The notes beneath the pieces are model-generated. The model did not search any database. It saw only the letters and a program-made list of their open reading frames with translations, and had not been told where the DNA came from. Positions 37,134 through 47,546 of a stretch of 64,000 nucleotides of DNA are shown here, piece after piece. Numbering within the stretch: the stretch's first letter is position 1; each line of letters begins with the position of its first letter. Source of the stretch: Heterorhizobium halophytocola (GTDB lineage: Bacteria > Pseudomonadota > Alphaproteobacteria > Rhizobiales > Rhizobiaceae); assembly GCF_017873095.1 (NCBI RefSeq), contig NZ_JAGGJU010000015.1, forward strand, positions 62,001 to 126,000. The letters run 5' to 3'. The position numbers and the translations under genes were made by a program.

Positions 37134-38339
37134 ATGACTTCTCCCAGCGAACAGACCGGCCGAATGGCCGGAGGGCAAAAGCCCGCCTGGAGCGCCGTCT
37201 ACGCGATGACGCTCGGTGTCTTCGGCCTGGTGACCGCCGAATTCCTGCCGGCAAGCCTTCTGACTCCGATCGCCGCAGACCTGTCGATCAGCGAGGGCGC
37301 CGCGGGCCAGGCGGTGACGACAACGGCGCTTCTCGGCTTCGTCACCAGCCTGCTGATCACGGCCGCCGCGCGCGGCGCCGACCGCCGCAAGCTGCTGATG
37401 TTCTTCTCCGTGCTTCTGGTCGCCTCCAACCTGCTGGTCGCCTTCGCGCCGGGCCTTCCGGCCCTGTTGCTTGGCCGCGTGCTGCTCGGCATGGCGCTCG
37501 GCGGCTTCTGGACCATGGCGACCGCCGTCACCATGCGGCTGGTGCCGGAGGCGCTGATCCCGCGGGCGCTGTCGATCCTGATGAGCGGCGTGTCGGCCGC
37601 AACCGTGCTGGCCGCGCCCATCGGCAGCTATCTCGGCGAACTTGCCGGCTGGCGCACTGTCTTCCTGATGGCCGCCGCCTTGGGCGTCATCACCTTTTTC
37701 GTTCAGTGGCGAACCTTGCCCTCGATGCGTCCGACCAGCGCGACGAAGCTCGGGACCATGGCGGAGGTGCTGATGCGGCCCGGTATCGGGCTCGGCATGC
37801 TGGCCGTGCTGCTGGTGTTCGGCGGGCATTTCGTCTTCTTCACCTATCTGCGCGCCTATCTGGAAACCGGCAGCGGCTTTGAGATCGGCTCGATCTCCAC
37901 CATCCTGCTCGGCTTCGGTGTGGCCAACTTCGTCGGCACCCTGCTGGCCGGCCGGATGGTCGAGAAGAGCCTGCGCCTGACGCTCGTCGCCGCCCCGCTG
38001 GTCATGGGGACGCTCGCCCTGACGCTGGCGAGCTCCGGCGCCAACCCGCTGTCGGATATCGTTGCGGTGGTGCTGTGGGGCCTGTTCTTCGGCGGCGTCC
38101 CGGTGGCCTGGTCGAGCTGGATCGCCCGCACCGTGCCCGACCAGGCCGAAAGCGCCGGCGGCCTGTTCGTCGCCGCCATCAACCTTGCCATCGCGCTCGG
38201 GGCCGGCCTCGGCGGGGCGATCTTCGACATCTCCGGCGGCTTCGGCACGATGACGACGGCCGGGCTGGTGCTGATCGCCGCGGCCTTCTCGATCCTCGTC
38301 GGCGTGCGTCTGCGCCCGTCGGTGCCGGCAGCAGCGTAA
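37134..38339 (+). CDS. Major facilitator superfamily exporter (AraJ/YdhP-like)
   Basis: 401 residues, 12 predicted membrane helices, with the MFS motif between helices 2 and 3 (LITAAARGADRRKLLMFFS) and the antiporter-type segment LLGRVLLGMALGGFWTMATAVTMRLVP. DHA1-type drug or sugar efflux proteins have this shape. AAGGA lies 10 bases before the ATG at 37134. Likely controlled by the divergent AraC regulator. Substrate unknown. Confidence 0.92.
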   Translation: MTSPSEQTGRMAGGQKPAWSAVYAMTLGVFGLVTAEFLPASLLTPIAADLSISEGAAGQAVTTTALLGFVTSLLITAAARGADRRKLLMFFSVLLVASNLLVAFAPGLPALLLGRVLLGMALGGFWTMATAVTMRLVPEALIPRALSILMSGVSAATVLAAPIGSYLGELAGWRTVFLMAAALGVITFFVQWRTLPSMRPTSATKLGTMAEVLMRPGIGLGMLAVLLVFGGHFVFFTYLRAYLETGSGFEIGSISTILLGFGVANFVGTLLAGRMVEKSLRLTLVAAPLVMGTLALTLASSGANPLSDIVAVVLWGLFFGGVPVAWSSWIARTVPDQAESAGGLFVAAINLAIALGAGLGGAIFDISGGFGTMTTAGLVLIAAAFSILVGVRLRPSVPAAA

Positions 38340-38370
38340 GCAACGCCGGCTGACAAGCAGGGAAACAGAA

Positions 38371-38398
38371 AAGGCGGGCCAAACCGGTCCGCCTTTTT
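38371..38398 (+). terminator. Terminator after the MFS gene
   Basis: Stem AAGGCGGGCC / GGTCCGCCTT (one G-T wobble), loop AAACC, followed by TTTTT. It separates the exporter from the acuR operon. Confidence 0.85.
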
Positions 38399-38446
38399 CC
38401 GTGTTCGGTGTCCTTCAAAGGGCCGCTTTATTTTCTGGTCGATCCG

Positions 38447-38461
38447 GTCTAGTAATTGGAC
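38447..38461. promoter_or_regulatory. Candidate AcuR operator
   Basis: Imperfect dyad GTCTA-N5-TGGAC ending directly at the acuR start codon. TetR-family repressors usually bind such sites and repress their own operon. The match to the AcuR site characterised in Rhodobacter could not be checked. Confidence 0.4.
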
Positions 38462-39127
38462 ATGCGTAGCACTTCTGACCAGACCGAACCGTCGACCGAG
38501 CGCAGGCGCGGCCGTCCGAGACGCGCGCCGGCGGATGCCGAGGCGCATCGGCGACTGATGCGCAGCGGTCTCGTGCATCTGACGGAGACCGGCTATTCGG
38601 CCATCGCGATCGACGAGATCCTGCGCCATGCCGGTGTGCCGAAGGGCAGTTTCTACCATTATTTCCGCACCAAGCAGGCCTTCGGTGCCGCGCTGATCGA
38701 GGCCTATCACGGCTATTTCGTCGAACGTCTGGACCGGTCGCTGCTCGATCCGACCCTGGGGCCACTCGACCGCCTGCGCCATTTCACGAAGAAAGCGGAA
38801 GAGGGGATGGCGCGGCATGACTTCCGACGCGGCTGCCTCGTCGGCAATCTGGGGCAGGAGATGGGCACGTTGCCCGAAGCCTATCGCGCCCGGCTGATCG
38901 CCATTTTCGAGGACTGGCAGGCGCGCACCACCCGCTGTCTCGAAGAGGCGAGGGCGGCCGGCGAGATCGCGCCGCATCACGATCCGGCAGCGCTTGCCAC
39001 CTATTTCTGGATCGGCTGGGAGGGCGCCGTACTGCGCGCCAAGCTGGAGCGGCGCGCCGAGCCGCTGCGGCTGTTTGCCGATCTTTTCTTCCGACATCTA
39101 GCAACCAGGGAGGCCCGCGATGGGTGA
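38462..39127 (+). CDS. acuR: TetR-family repressor AcuR of acrylate/DMSP catabolism
   Basis: 221 residues. The TetR helix-turn-helix is at about 28-75 (AIDEILRHAGVPKGSFYHYFRTKQAFG). The sensing domain has EEGMARHDFRRGCLVGNLGQEMG and YFWIGWEGAVLRAKLE, which I recognise from Rhodobacter sphaeroides AcuR, the acrylate-responsive repressor. ATG at 38462 is preferred to a TTG two codons earlier. The last 8 bases overlap acuI. The gene order acuR-acuI-dddL is the same as the R. sphaeroides operon. Confidence 0.9.
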   Translation: MRSTSDQTEPSTERRRGRPRRAPADAEAHRRLMRSGLVHLTETGYSAIAIDEILRHAGVPKGSFYHYFRTKQAFGAALIEAYHGYFVERLDRSLLDPTLGPLDRLRHFTKKAEEGMARHDFRRGCLVGNLGQEMGTLPEAYRARLIAIFEDWQARTTRCLEEARAAGEIAPHHDPAALATYFWIGWEGAVLRAKLERRAEPLRLFADLFFRHLATREARDG

Positions 39128-40112
39128 GGCAATCTTCATCGACAAGACCGGGGAGGCACAGCAGGTGGCGATCCGCGCCCTCGCGACCGCGGACCTGCCC
39201 GACGGCAATGTGCTGGTCGACATCGCCTGGTCGACGCTGAACTACAAGGATGCGCTGGCGATCACCGGTGCCTCGCCGGTGGTCCGGGCCTTTCCGATGG
39301 TGCCGGGCATCGATTTTGCCGGCGTCGTCACCGAGAGCGCCCATCCCGATTTCAGGCCCGGCGACCGCGTGGTGCTGAACGGCTGGGGCGTCGGCGAGAC
39401 CCATTGGGGCGGCCTGGCCGCGCAGGCGCGGGTGAACGGCGACTGGCTGGTGCCGCTGCCGGACGGGCTGAGCGCAAGGCAGGCAATGGCGATCGGCACC
39501 GCGGGCTATACCGCCATGCTGTGCCTTCTGGCGCTGGAGGCGCATGGCGTGACGCCGGATGCCGGCGAGGTGGTGGTGACCGGGGCCGCGGGCGGCGTCG
39601 GCAGCGTGGCGGTGACGCTTCTGGCGCGCAAGGGCTACGAGGTTGCCGCCGTGACCGGCCGGACGAGCGAGGCGTCCTATCTCGAGGCGCTCGGGGCCTC
39701 GCATGTCATCGACCGCGCCGAGCTGTCGCAGAAGGGCAAGCCGCTGGCCCGCGAACGCTGGGCCGGCGCGATCGACGTCGCCGGCAGCACGGTGCTTGCC
39801 AACGTGCTCGCGGCCACGAAATCCCGCGGCGTGGTCGCCTGTTGCGGACTGGCGGCCGGGATGGATCTGCCGACCACCGTGGCGCCGTTCATCCTGAGGG
39901 GCGTGACCCTTGCCGGCATCAATTCGGTCACCTGCCCGAAGCCGGAGCGGATGGAAGCCTGGCGCCGGCTTGCGCTCGATCTCGACCTTGCGCATCTGGA
40001 GGCGATGACCACGGAAATCCCGCTGGATCGCGTCATCGAGATGGCACCAAAATTCCTCTCCGGCGAGATCCGCGGGCGGATCGTCGTGCCGATCGCACCC
40101 GATATCGCCTGA
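39120..40112 (+). CDS. acuI: Acryloyl-CoA reductase (NADPH) AcuI
   Basis: 330 residues, zinc-free medium-chain dehydrogenase of the YhdH/AcuI family. It reduces acryloyl-CoA to propionyl-CoA, removing the toxic product of acrylate formed from DMSP. Visible are the substrate-domain segment WSTLNYKDALAITG (about residues 37-50), the NADP-binding TGAAGGVGSVAVTLLARKGY (about 150-170) and the C-terminal GEIRGRIVVPI. GGGAGG precedes the ATG, which lies inside the 3' end of acuR. Confidence 0.93.
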   Translation: MGEAIFIDKTGEAQQVAIRALATADLPDGNVLVDIAWSTLNYKDALAITGASPVVRAFPMVPGIDFAGVVTESAHPDFRPGDRVVLNGWGVGETHWGGLAAQARVNGDWLVPLPDGLSARQAMAIGTAGYTAMLCLLALEAHGVTPDAGEVVVTGAAGGVGSVAVTLLARKGYEVAAVTGRTSEASYLEALGASHVIDRAELSQKGKPLARERWAGAIDVAGSTVLANVLAATKSRGVVACCGLAAGMDLPTTVAPFILRGVTLAGINSVTCPKPERMEAWRRLALDLDLAHLEAMTTEIPLDRVIEMAPKFLSGEIRGRIVVPIAPDIA

Positions 40113-40150
40113 CGCTGTTTTTTTACGTCCTCCTTTTGCCGGATGATCCC

Positions 40151-40870
40151 ATGAGCGACACGTCGATCCCCCCTGCCGCTGCCGAGACGAACGAAAATCT
40201 CCCGCGCCTGAAGGAGATGCCGGACTGGCTTTATCTGCTGCGGGAATTCGAGGCGCTCTACCGCCACGGCTCGGCCGGCGGCAGCGCCTCCATCCGGGCC
40301 CACCGCAAACGCGTCCGCGACACCCTCTCGGCGGTGATCGCCGCCAATCCGCCGATCACCCGGCGTGAACCGGTGACGCGACCGGTGACGGCCCATCTCG
40401 GCCGGGCGCTGGATCTGGGCGAACGCGGTGCGATGCAGGGCATGGCCCGGGCGCTGCGGGAAGTCCGTGGCGGCCTGGCCTGGGAATACGGCTATGAAAA
40501 GCTGCCGAAGGCCCTGGCGCAGAAATATGCCTATAGCGAAGTGCTGGGGCCGCAGGGACCGGTGCGTGCCGACCAGCTGATCCTCGGTTTCGTGCTGTTT
40601 GCACCCAACACCACCTATCCGCAGCACAGCCACCGCGACATCGAGGAAAGCTATATCTCGGTTGCCGGCGCCTGGTCGGAGAATGACGCCGCCGTCTACG
40701 CGCCGGGATCGCTGATCCTCAACAAGCCCGGCGACGAACACCGGATCACCACCGGCGATCAGGATCCCTGCCTGCTGGCCTATGCATGGGTGGGGCCGAG
40801 CGAGCGGCTGAGCGCGCCGGGCATGAAGCTGACGGCCACCCGCAAGGCGCGGGCGGCGAACGGCATCTGA
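40151..40870 (+). CDS. dddL: Cupin DMSP lyase DddL
   Basis: 239 residues. Cleaves dimethylsulfoniopropionate to dimethyl sulfide and acrylate. The C-terminal cupin has the metal-site pattern His159-x-His161, Glu165 and His197 (YPQHSHRDIEESYISVAG and PGSLILNKPGDEH), with Tyr168 in the position expected for the catalytic base. The preceding KYAYSEVLGPQGPVRADQLILG and following LLAYAWVG also match DddL-type lyases (PF16867). It is co-transcribed with acuR and acuI. Alternative: another cupin of that family with a related substrate, but the operon argues for DMSP. Confidence 0.85.
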   Translation: MSDTSIPPAAAETNENLPRLKEMPDWLYLLREFEALYRHGSAGGSASIRAHRKRVRDTLSAVIAANPPITRREPVTRPVTAHLGRALDLGERGAMQGMARALREVRGGLAWEYGYEKLPKALAQKYAYSEVLGPQGPVRADQLILGFVLFAPNTTYPQHSHRDIEESYISVAGAWSENDAAVYAPGSLILNKPGDEHRITTGDQDPCLLAYAWVGPSERLSAPGMKLTATRKARAANGI

Positions 40871-40880
40871 CGTCTGCTCG

Positions 40881-42074
40881 TCATTCCGCCGGTTCGCCGA
40901 ACAGGAAGATCAGCGCGCCGAAGATGGCAAGCGCCAGCAGCGCGATCGAGAGCTTCCGGTGGCCCTTGCGATTGGCCGCGGTGGCGGCCACGGCGGCCTG
41001 GATGGCGTAGTAGAGCGCAAAGGCGCGCGAGGCATAGGAGATGATCTCGAAGACGTCGAGCGTCCAGGTCAGCAGAATGCCGATCACCACCAGCAGGGCA
41101 TAGGCGGCCGGTTCCGGCACGCGGCCGGCGGTCTGCTCGGCGATCAGGCCGCCCGAACCGCTGGTGTCGGCGACGGCGGCGGAAAACTGGGCAGACAGCG
41201 CTGCCAGCACCAGCAGGGCCGGCAGGATCGGCGCCACCACCTGCATCATGTCGATGATCGCCGTCTCGGTGAGCGCGAAATCGCCCTTGGCAAAGACATA
41301 GGACAGGAAGACGATGTAGACCATGTAGATCGCCGTCGACAGCCATTGCGACAGCCGCATCGAGCGGATGCGGGTCCGGGCGTCATAAGTATTGCCGAGA
41401 TAGCGCGATGTCTCGAAGCCCTGCACCGTGACGATCAGCCCGAAGCCGAGGGTGATGGCATGCAGGCCCGACAGGGTGGGCGGATTGAAGATCAGCGTGC
41501 CCGCGGAGACATGGCCGAAGAAGTACCAGCCAAGGCCTGCCAGCAGGGCCGCGATGATCGCAAGCTTGATGCCGACCGAGATCTGCTCCATCCGCTCCAT
41601 CGCCTTGAAACCGTAGAACCAGCCGACGCCGAGGATGGCGACGAACACCGCGGTCGTGAGGATGCGGGCCGCAATCTTGCCGTCGACCGGCGTCAGGCTG
41701 ACGCCGAAGGCGCCGAAAAGGTTGAGATAATAGCTGACCGAGATGACATAGGCGAAGGCGAGCACCCAGGAGGAGAGGGTGTCGAGCCGCTGTTCCATCG
41801 GTCCGCGCTTGTCCTCGCCCTCGTCGATGACGGCGATGTTGTAGCGCACGGCAAAGCCGAAGAGATAGGCGACGAGGCAGAGCGCCGCCATCACCAGCGG
41901 CGCCAGATGGCCATAGCTGTTGTCGAGGATCGGACCGAGCACCAGAAAGCCCGAGCCGATGATCGAGGCCAGCGGCGTGATGGTGGCGCGCCAGAGCGGG
42001 GCTTTCGACACCCGTGGCCAAAGGAGGATCGCCCCCGTGACGATGACGATGACGACGAGGGCGATATCCAGCAT
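40881..42074 (-). CDS. Multi-pass membrane protein, APC-superfamily-like permease of unknown substrate
   Basis: 397 residues with about 11-12 hydrophobic helices. Features suggest an amino-acid/polyamine/cation-type permease: an early TPLASIIGSGFLVLGPILDN segment with unwound-helix glycines and a conserved-looking SAAVADTSGSGGLIAEQ. I do not recognise a specific family. It is convergent with dddL (10 bases apart) and 58 bases upstream of edd on the same strand as edd, so either neighbour could give its substrate: a DMSP-like osmolyte or a sugar-related acid. Confidence 0.7.
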   Translation of the reverse strand: MLDIALVVIVIVTGAILLWPRVSKAPLWRATITPLASIIGSGFLVLGPILDNSYGHLAPLVMAALCLVAYLFGFAVRYNIAVIDEGEDKRGPMEQRLDTLSSWVLAFAYVISVSYYLNLFGAFGVSLTPVDGKIAARILTTAVFVAILGVGWFYGFKAMERMEQISVGIKLAIIAALLAGLGWYFFGHVSAGTLIFNPPTLSGLHAITLGFGLIVTVQGFETSRYLGNTYDARTRIRSMRLSQWLSTAIYMVYIVFLSYVFAKGDFALTETAIIDMMQVVAPILPALLVLAALSAQFSAAVADTSGSGGLIAEQTAGRVPEPAAYALLVVIGILLTWTLDVFEIISYASRAFALYYAIQAAVAATAANRKGHRKLSIALLALAIFGALIFLFGEPAE

Positions 42075-42132
42075 TCAGCGGTCCTGTGCGTGCGTCCCGG
42101 CTGCGGTGAACCGCGACCGGGTCATGGGGGTC

Positions 42133-43950
<1,818 letters not shown>

Positions 43951-44054
43951 GGCTCAATCCTCCTTAGGTCGCGGGCAGGCGTCGCTTGTTGGGCGCCCGG
44001 CTTACAGCGCGGTGATGTTGCCGCTCATCCGTCGCGGCGCGGTCGGGCACGCGT

Positions 44055-44753
44055 TCAAGGCGCCCAGTAGATCTCGACGGGCGAAGCCGCCCGCAAGAGC
44101 GGTGCGCGGATCGGCATGTCTGCCTCATCCGTGCCGGCCAGTGCTGTCTCGAGCACGGCCTTCTTTTCATTGCCTTCGATATGAAGCACCAGAAGACGGG
44201 CGTCGTGAAGGGCGGAGAAGGAAAACGTCAGCCGCGGCTCGCCGGCACCCTCGGCCTGCATGGCGAAAACGCGCGGCGGCAGGGAGAGGTCGAGCGCCTG
44301 GCCCAGATGATCGCCGCCGGGGAAGAAGGAGGCGGTGTGGCCGTCCCCGCCCATGCCGAGCACGACGACGTCGAAGGGATGGCCAAGCGAGGCCATGTCG
44401 ACGGTGACGCCTTCGGCGGCGCGCTCGACATCCTGGTCGTCCCGGTAGAGCGGGATGAAGGCGGCTTCGGCCGCCTTGTTTTGCAGCAGGTGCTCGGCCA
44501 CCAGCAGGTGGTTGGAGCGTGGATTGTCGGCCGGCACATAGCGCTCGTCGACCAGCGTCACGGTGACTTTGGCCCAGTCGATGTCGCGGGTCGATAACGC
44601 CTCGAAAAACGCCTTCGGCGTCGAGCCGCCCGAAACGGCAAGCGTTGCGGATCCGCGGGTCTCGATGCCGGCCGTCAACTGGGTGGCGACCCGGTCTGCG
44701 AGACCGGCTGCGAGTGCGCTGCGATGTTCGAAGCTGTTCAGGGTGCTGGCCAT
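44055..44753 (-). CDS. pgl: 6-phosphogluconolactonase
   Basis: 232 residues, DevB/SOL family. Hydrolyses 6-phosphogluconolactone to 6-phosphogluconate. Visible motifs: LAVSGGSTPKAFFEAL (about 36-52), VTLVDERYVPADNPRSN (about 65-82) and VVLGMGGDGHTASFFPG (about 128-145), all hallmarks of the family. It lies 19 bases after zwf and 104 bases before edd, joining the two reactions of its pathway. Confidence 0.95.
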   Translation of the reverse strand: MASTLNSFEHRSALAAGLADRVATQLTAGIETRGSATLAVSGGSTPKAFFEALSTRDIDWAKVTVTLVDERYVPADNPRSNHLLVAEHLLQNKAAEAAFIPLYRDDQDVERAAEGVTVDMASLGHPFDVVVLGMGGDGHTASFFPGGDHLGQALDLSLPPRVFAMQAEGAGEPRLTFSFSALHDARLLVLHIEGNEKKAVLETALAGTDEADMPIRAPLLRAASPVEIYWAP

Positions 44754-44772
44754 ATCGCTCTTCCGTCCCTTC

Positions 44773-46245
44773 CTAGTCGACTTCGTGCCAGGTGCGCCCG
44801 TCGCGCTCGATCAGCGCGATGGCCTGGCTCGGACCCCAGGTGCCGGAGGTATAGCCCTGGGTCTTCTGCCCGGTCTGTTCCCAGCCCTTGAGGATCGGAT
44901 CGACCCAGGTCCAGGCGGCCTCGACCTCGTCGCGGCGCATGAACAGCGTCTGGTTGTTGCGGATCACGTCGAGCAGCAGCCGCTCATAGGCGTCCGGGCT
45001 GCGCACGCCGAAGGCCTGGGCAAAGCTCATGTCGAGCGACACATGGCGCAGGCGCATGCCGCCCGGGCCCGGATCCTTGATCATCAGCCACTGGCGCACG
45101 CCCTCGTCGGGCTGCAGGCGGATGACCAGCTGGTTTGCGGCCACGCGGCCGGCCGCATCGTCGAAGATCGAATGCGGGATCGGCTTGAAGGTGATGACGA
45201 TTTCCGACATGCGGCTCGCCAGCCGTTTGCCGGTGCGCAGGTAGAAGGGCACGTCGGCCCAGCGCCAGTTGCCGATCTCGGCCTTGATGGCGACGAAGGT
45301 TTCGGTATCGGAGGCTTCGCCGAGTTCTTCCAGGTAGCCGTCGACCGGGCCGCCGGCAGAGGCGCCGGCGCGGTACTGGCCGCGCACCGTGTACTTCTCG
45401 ACATCGCCGTCGACGATCGGCTTCAGCGAGCGCAGCACCTTCAGCTTTTCGTCGCGCACGGCCTCGGCGTCCATCGAGGCCGGGGGCTCCATGGCCACCA
45501 GGCAGAGGAGCTGCAATATGTGGTTCTGCACCATGTCGCGCAGCGCGCCGGCCTTGTCATAATAGCCGACGCGGCCTTCCAGCCCGACCGATTCCGCCAC
45601 CGTGATCTGCACATGGTCGATATGGGCGGAGTTCCACAGCGGCTCGTAGAGCGCATTGGCAAAGCGCAGCGCCATCAGGTTCTGCACCGTCTCCTTGCCG
45701 AGATAGTGGTCGATACGGAAGATCTGCTCTTCCTTGAACACCTTGCCGATATTGTCGTTCAGCGTGCGCGCCGATGCCAGATCGCGACCGATCGGCTTCT
45801 CGACGACGATGCGGGTCGAGCTGGTGATCAGCTTGTGCGATTTGATCTTGTCGGCGATGTCGCCGAAGATCCCCGGGGCCACGGCGAGGTAGAAGGCGCG
45901 CACCACATCCTTGCCGCTGTCGAGCAGCTTCTTGAGGTCGTCCCAGCCCTGGTCGGACTTGGCGTCGACCGAGACATAGTGAACGCGGGCACAGAACTTG
46001 GCGACTTCGTCCTTGTCGTATTCGCCTTCCTTCAGGTGCTCTTTCAAGGCCTTCTGGGTATATTTGCGATAGTCTTCATCGGACATCGGCGTGCGGGAAG
46101 CGCCGATGATGCGGGTGGGGTCGGTCAACTGACCCTCGACCTGGCGATGATAGAGCGCAGGCAGAAGCTTGCGCTCGGCGAGATCCCCGGTACCGCCAAA
46201 AACGACGTAATCGAACGGTTCCACGGGAATGATTTGGCTGGTCAT
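44773..46245 (-). CDS. zwf: Glucose-6-phosphate 1-dehydrogenase
   Basis: 490 residues. Oxidises glucose-6-phosphate with NADP as entry to the Entner-Doudoroff pathway. The NADP-binding GGTGDLAERKLLPAL (about 18-32) and the active-site RIDHYLGKE motif (about residues 177-185) are present. It opens the zwf-pgl-edd operon, which could receive glucose released by AglA after phosphorylation. A diverged fragment of its 5' end occurs again at 46829-46925. Confidence 0.97.
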   Translation of the reverse strand: MTSQIIPVEPFDYVVFGGTGDLAERKLLPALYHRQVEGQLTDPTRIIGASRTPMSDEDYRKYTQKALKEHLKEGEYDKDEVAKFCARVHYVSVDAKSDQGWDDLKKLLDSGKDVVRAFYLAVAPGIFGDIADKIKSHKLITSSTRIVVEKPIGRDLASARTLNDNIGKVFKEEQIFRIDHYLGKETVQNLMALRFANALYEPLWNSAHIDHVQITVAESVGLEGRVGYYDKAGALRDMVQNHILQLLCLVAMEPPASMDAEAVRDEKLKVLRSLKPIVDGDVEKYTVRGQYRAGASAGGPVDGYLEELGEASDTETFVAIKAEIGNWRWADVPFYLRTGKRLASRMSEIVITFKPIPHSIFDDAAGRVAANQLVIRLQPDEGVRQWLMIKDPGPGGMRLRHVSLDMSFAQAFGVRSPDAYERLLLDVIRNNQTLFMRRDEVEAAWTWVDPILKGWEQTGQKTQGYTSGTWGPSQAIALIERDGRTWHEVD

Positions 46246-46330
46246 GGAGGACTTCCCTTAATCCGCATCAGTTCGGGCTCTTGTAATCTAATCGATTTAA
46301 GAAAGCCAGAACCGATCGATGAAAATCGTT

Positions 46331-46726
46331 TCATCTTTCGATGAAGGCCCCTTCGAGACGCGTGACGGAGGGGGATCTGAGGACGGCGCGGCCACTGTCC
46401 GGAGGAACGAGCCCGAAGGCAAGAAACAGGAGGATATGGCCGATATCCCGTCCGTCGATCTGCCACCATTTTCGCCGCAGTGCAACAGGCGCATCCGCTC
46501 CGGCAGCATCCACCGTCTGAAGCAGCGACCGGGCGAGCTCCGACTGCCACGCGGGCACGAGAATGCCGATGCCGTTCAGCGCCGTCATCCATTGCCAGTT
46601 GACCGTGGCGTGATGAAGGCCGCAATCGACGACGAAGACCTCGTGCGCCTCGAGAAAGGAGCGCGTGACGGCCCAGTCGGAGAGACTGTGGCAACGGGCG
46701 ATGCAGACGACGTCCGCAGCCTCCAT
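46331..46726 (-). CDS. Hypothetical protein between puuB scar and zwf (first small gene)
   Basis: 131 residues starting MEAADVVCIARCHSLSDWAV. The N-terminal half (SLSDWAVTRSFLEAHEVFVVD) loosely resembles DUF2007 signal-transducing-type proteins, and a hydrophobic segment lies at about 95-110 (IGHILLFLAFGLVPP). Its start is 5 bases after the stop codon of the puuB 3' remnant at 46731-46827, the same relation that the gene at 47116-47520 has to the intact puuB. Suggests a single operon slot that has held two different genes. Confidence 0.65.
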   Translation of the reverse strand: MEAADVVCIARCHSLSDWAVTRSFLEAHEVFVVDCGLHHATVNWQWMTALNGIGILVPAWQSELARSLLQTVDAAGADAPVALRRKWWQIDGRDIGHILLFLAFGLVPPDSGRAVLRSPSVTRLEGAFIER

Positions 46727-46730
46727 GTCA

Positions 46731-46827
46731 CTCAGACCCGGTCCCGGAGTGCATACCAGGTGAGCGCCAGGAAGAGCAGCGGCTTGCGCAGGGCCGCGCC
46801 GCCCGGGAAGGCGCCGACCTTGAGGTC
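46731..46827 (-). pseudogene. 3'-terminal remnant of the puuB-like oxidoreductase gene
   Basis: 97 bases matching the last codons and stop of the intact gene at 47546-47642 with only 4 differences, all within the first 20 bases; the remaining 77 are identical. It has no start or coding upstream part. It is fused directly to a zwf 5' remnant. Confidence 0.9.
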
Positions 46828-46925
46828 GCCGGTACCGCTAAAAGCGAAGTAATCGAACGGTTCTACGGCAATGATTTGGCTGGTCTTTTAGGACTCCCCT
46901 TAATCATCATCAGTTCAGATTCTTG
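46828..46925 (-). pseudogene. 5'-terminal remnant of zwf with upstream region
   Basis: Aligns with 46187-46283 (first codons, start site and leader of zwf) with about 14 mismatches in 97 bases. The start codon has changed from ATG to AAG at 46885-46887 on the minus strand. After this segment a 14-base gap appears and similarity fades by about 46945. Its divergence is far greater than that of the adjoining puuB remnant. Confidence 0.85.
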
Positions 46926-47115
46926 AGAAAGCCAGCATTCCGCATAAAAATCTGCTTTGTCTGAGGGGGCCAAACGGGATCGAGACCGCGATCGATCTCA
47001 GACTGTGGATGCGCATCCACGCCGGTTCGGCTTACAATCGCCGGGCGCTGAGGTAAACAGTTTTCGGCCTGCGTTAAGGTAGACGCGAGCATTGTGATGG
47101 AGCCTGCGTTCGTAC

Positions 47116-47520
47116 TCAGCCTGTTGCTTTGCTTATTGCGTTCACGTTGAGAGGCTCGGCGCACCAGGGGCAATAGCCGATGACGATGCCCTCGTTTTGT
47201 TTGCCAGCAAAATTGACGAGGTAGACGTCGTGGAATCGACAGATCACGCAACCCGCCTTCGGGCTGGTCGCATAAGCGATGTGAACACAGGGGAAATCTT
47301 CGACCCGCAGATCCGCTCTGATCTCCACATACCACCAGATATCGTTCCAGAGGTTGGGGTGGCTCGAAATGCGCCGCCTGACATTCTCCGGGACATGGAT
47401 CAGATTGGAAAAATCTTCAGAAGCGATGGCATTCCTGATTTCCTCGTCAGAGTGATGGTCTAGAAATTCACGGATGTCATGAAGGTAGTGGCTCAGTTCG
47501 TTCGGGGACATGTTGTTCAT
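47116..47520 (-). CDS. Hypothetical zinc-knuckle protein downstream of puuB (second small gene)
   Basis: 134 residues starting MNNMSPNELSHYLHDI. The N-terminal half is acidic and helical; the C-terminal half carries CVIC (Cys91/Cys94) and CPWC (Cys117/Cys120), spaced like a treble of zinc knuckles, plus Cys78. GGAGAA lies about 12 bases before the ATG. It is 26 bases downstream of puuB and unrelated to the gene at 46331. Size, composition and position are compatible with an immunity or antitoxin-type protein, but that is only a guess. Confidence 0.75.
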   Translation of the reverse strand: MNNMSPNELSHYLHDIREFLDHHSDEEIRNAIASEDFSNLIHVPENVRRRISSHPNLWNDIWWYVEIRADLRVEDFPCVHIAYATSPKAGCVICRFHDVYLVNFAGKQNEGIVIGYCPWCAEPLNVNAISKATG

Positions 47521-47546
47521 AGAGGCTGTTCTCCGGTATGACTCGC

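Noticed and set aside
46187..46925. Simple recent tandem duplication as explanation of the puuB/zwf repeats
   Set aside because: The genes inside the two units are unrelated and the zwf copy is much more diverged than the puuB copy, so acquisition of a related segment fits better.
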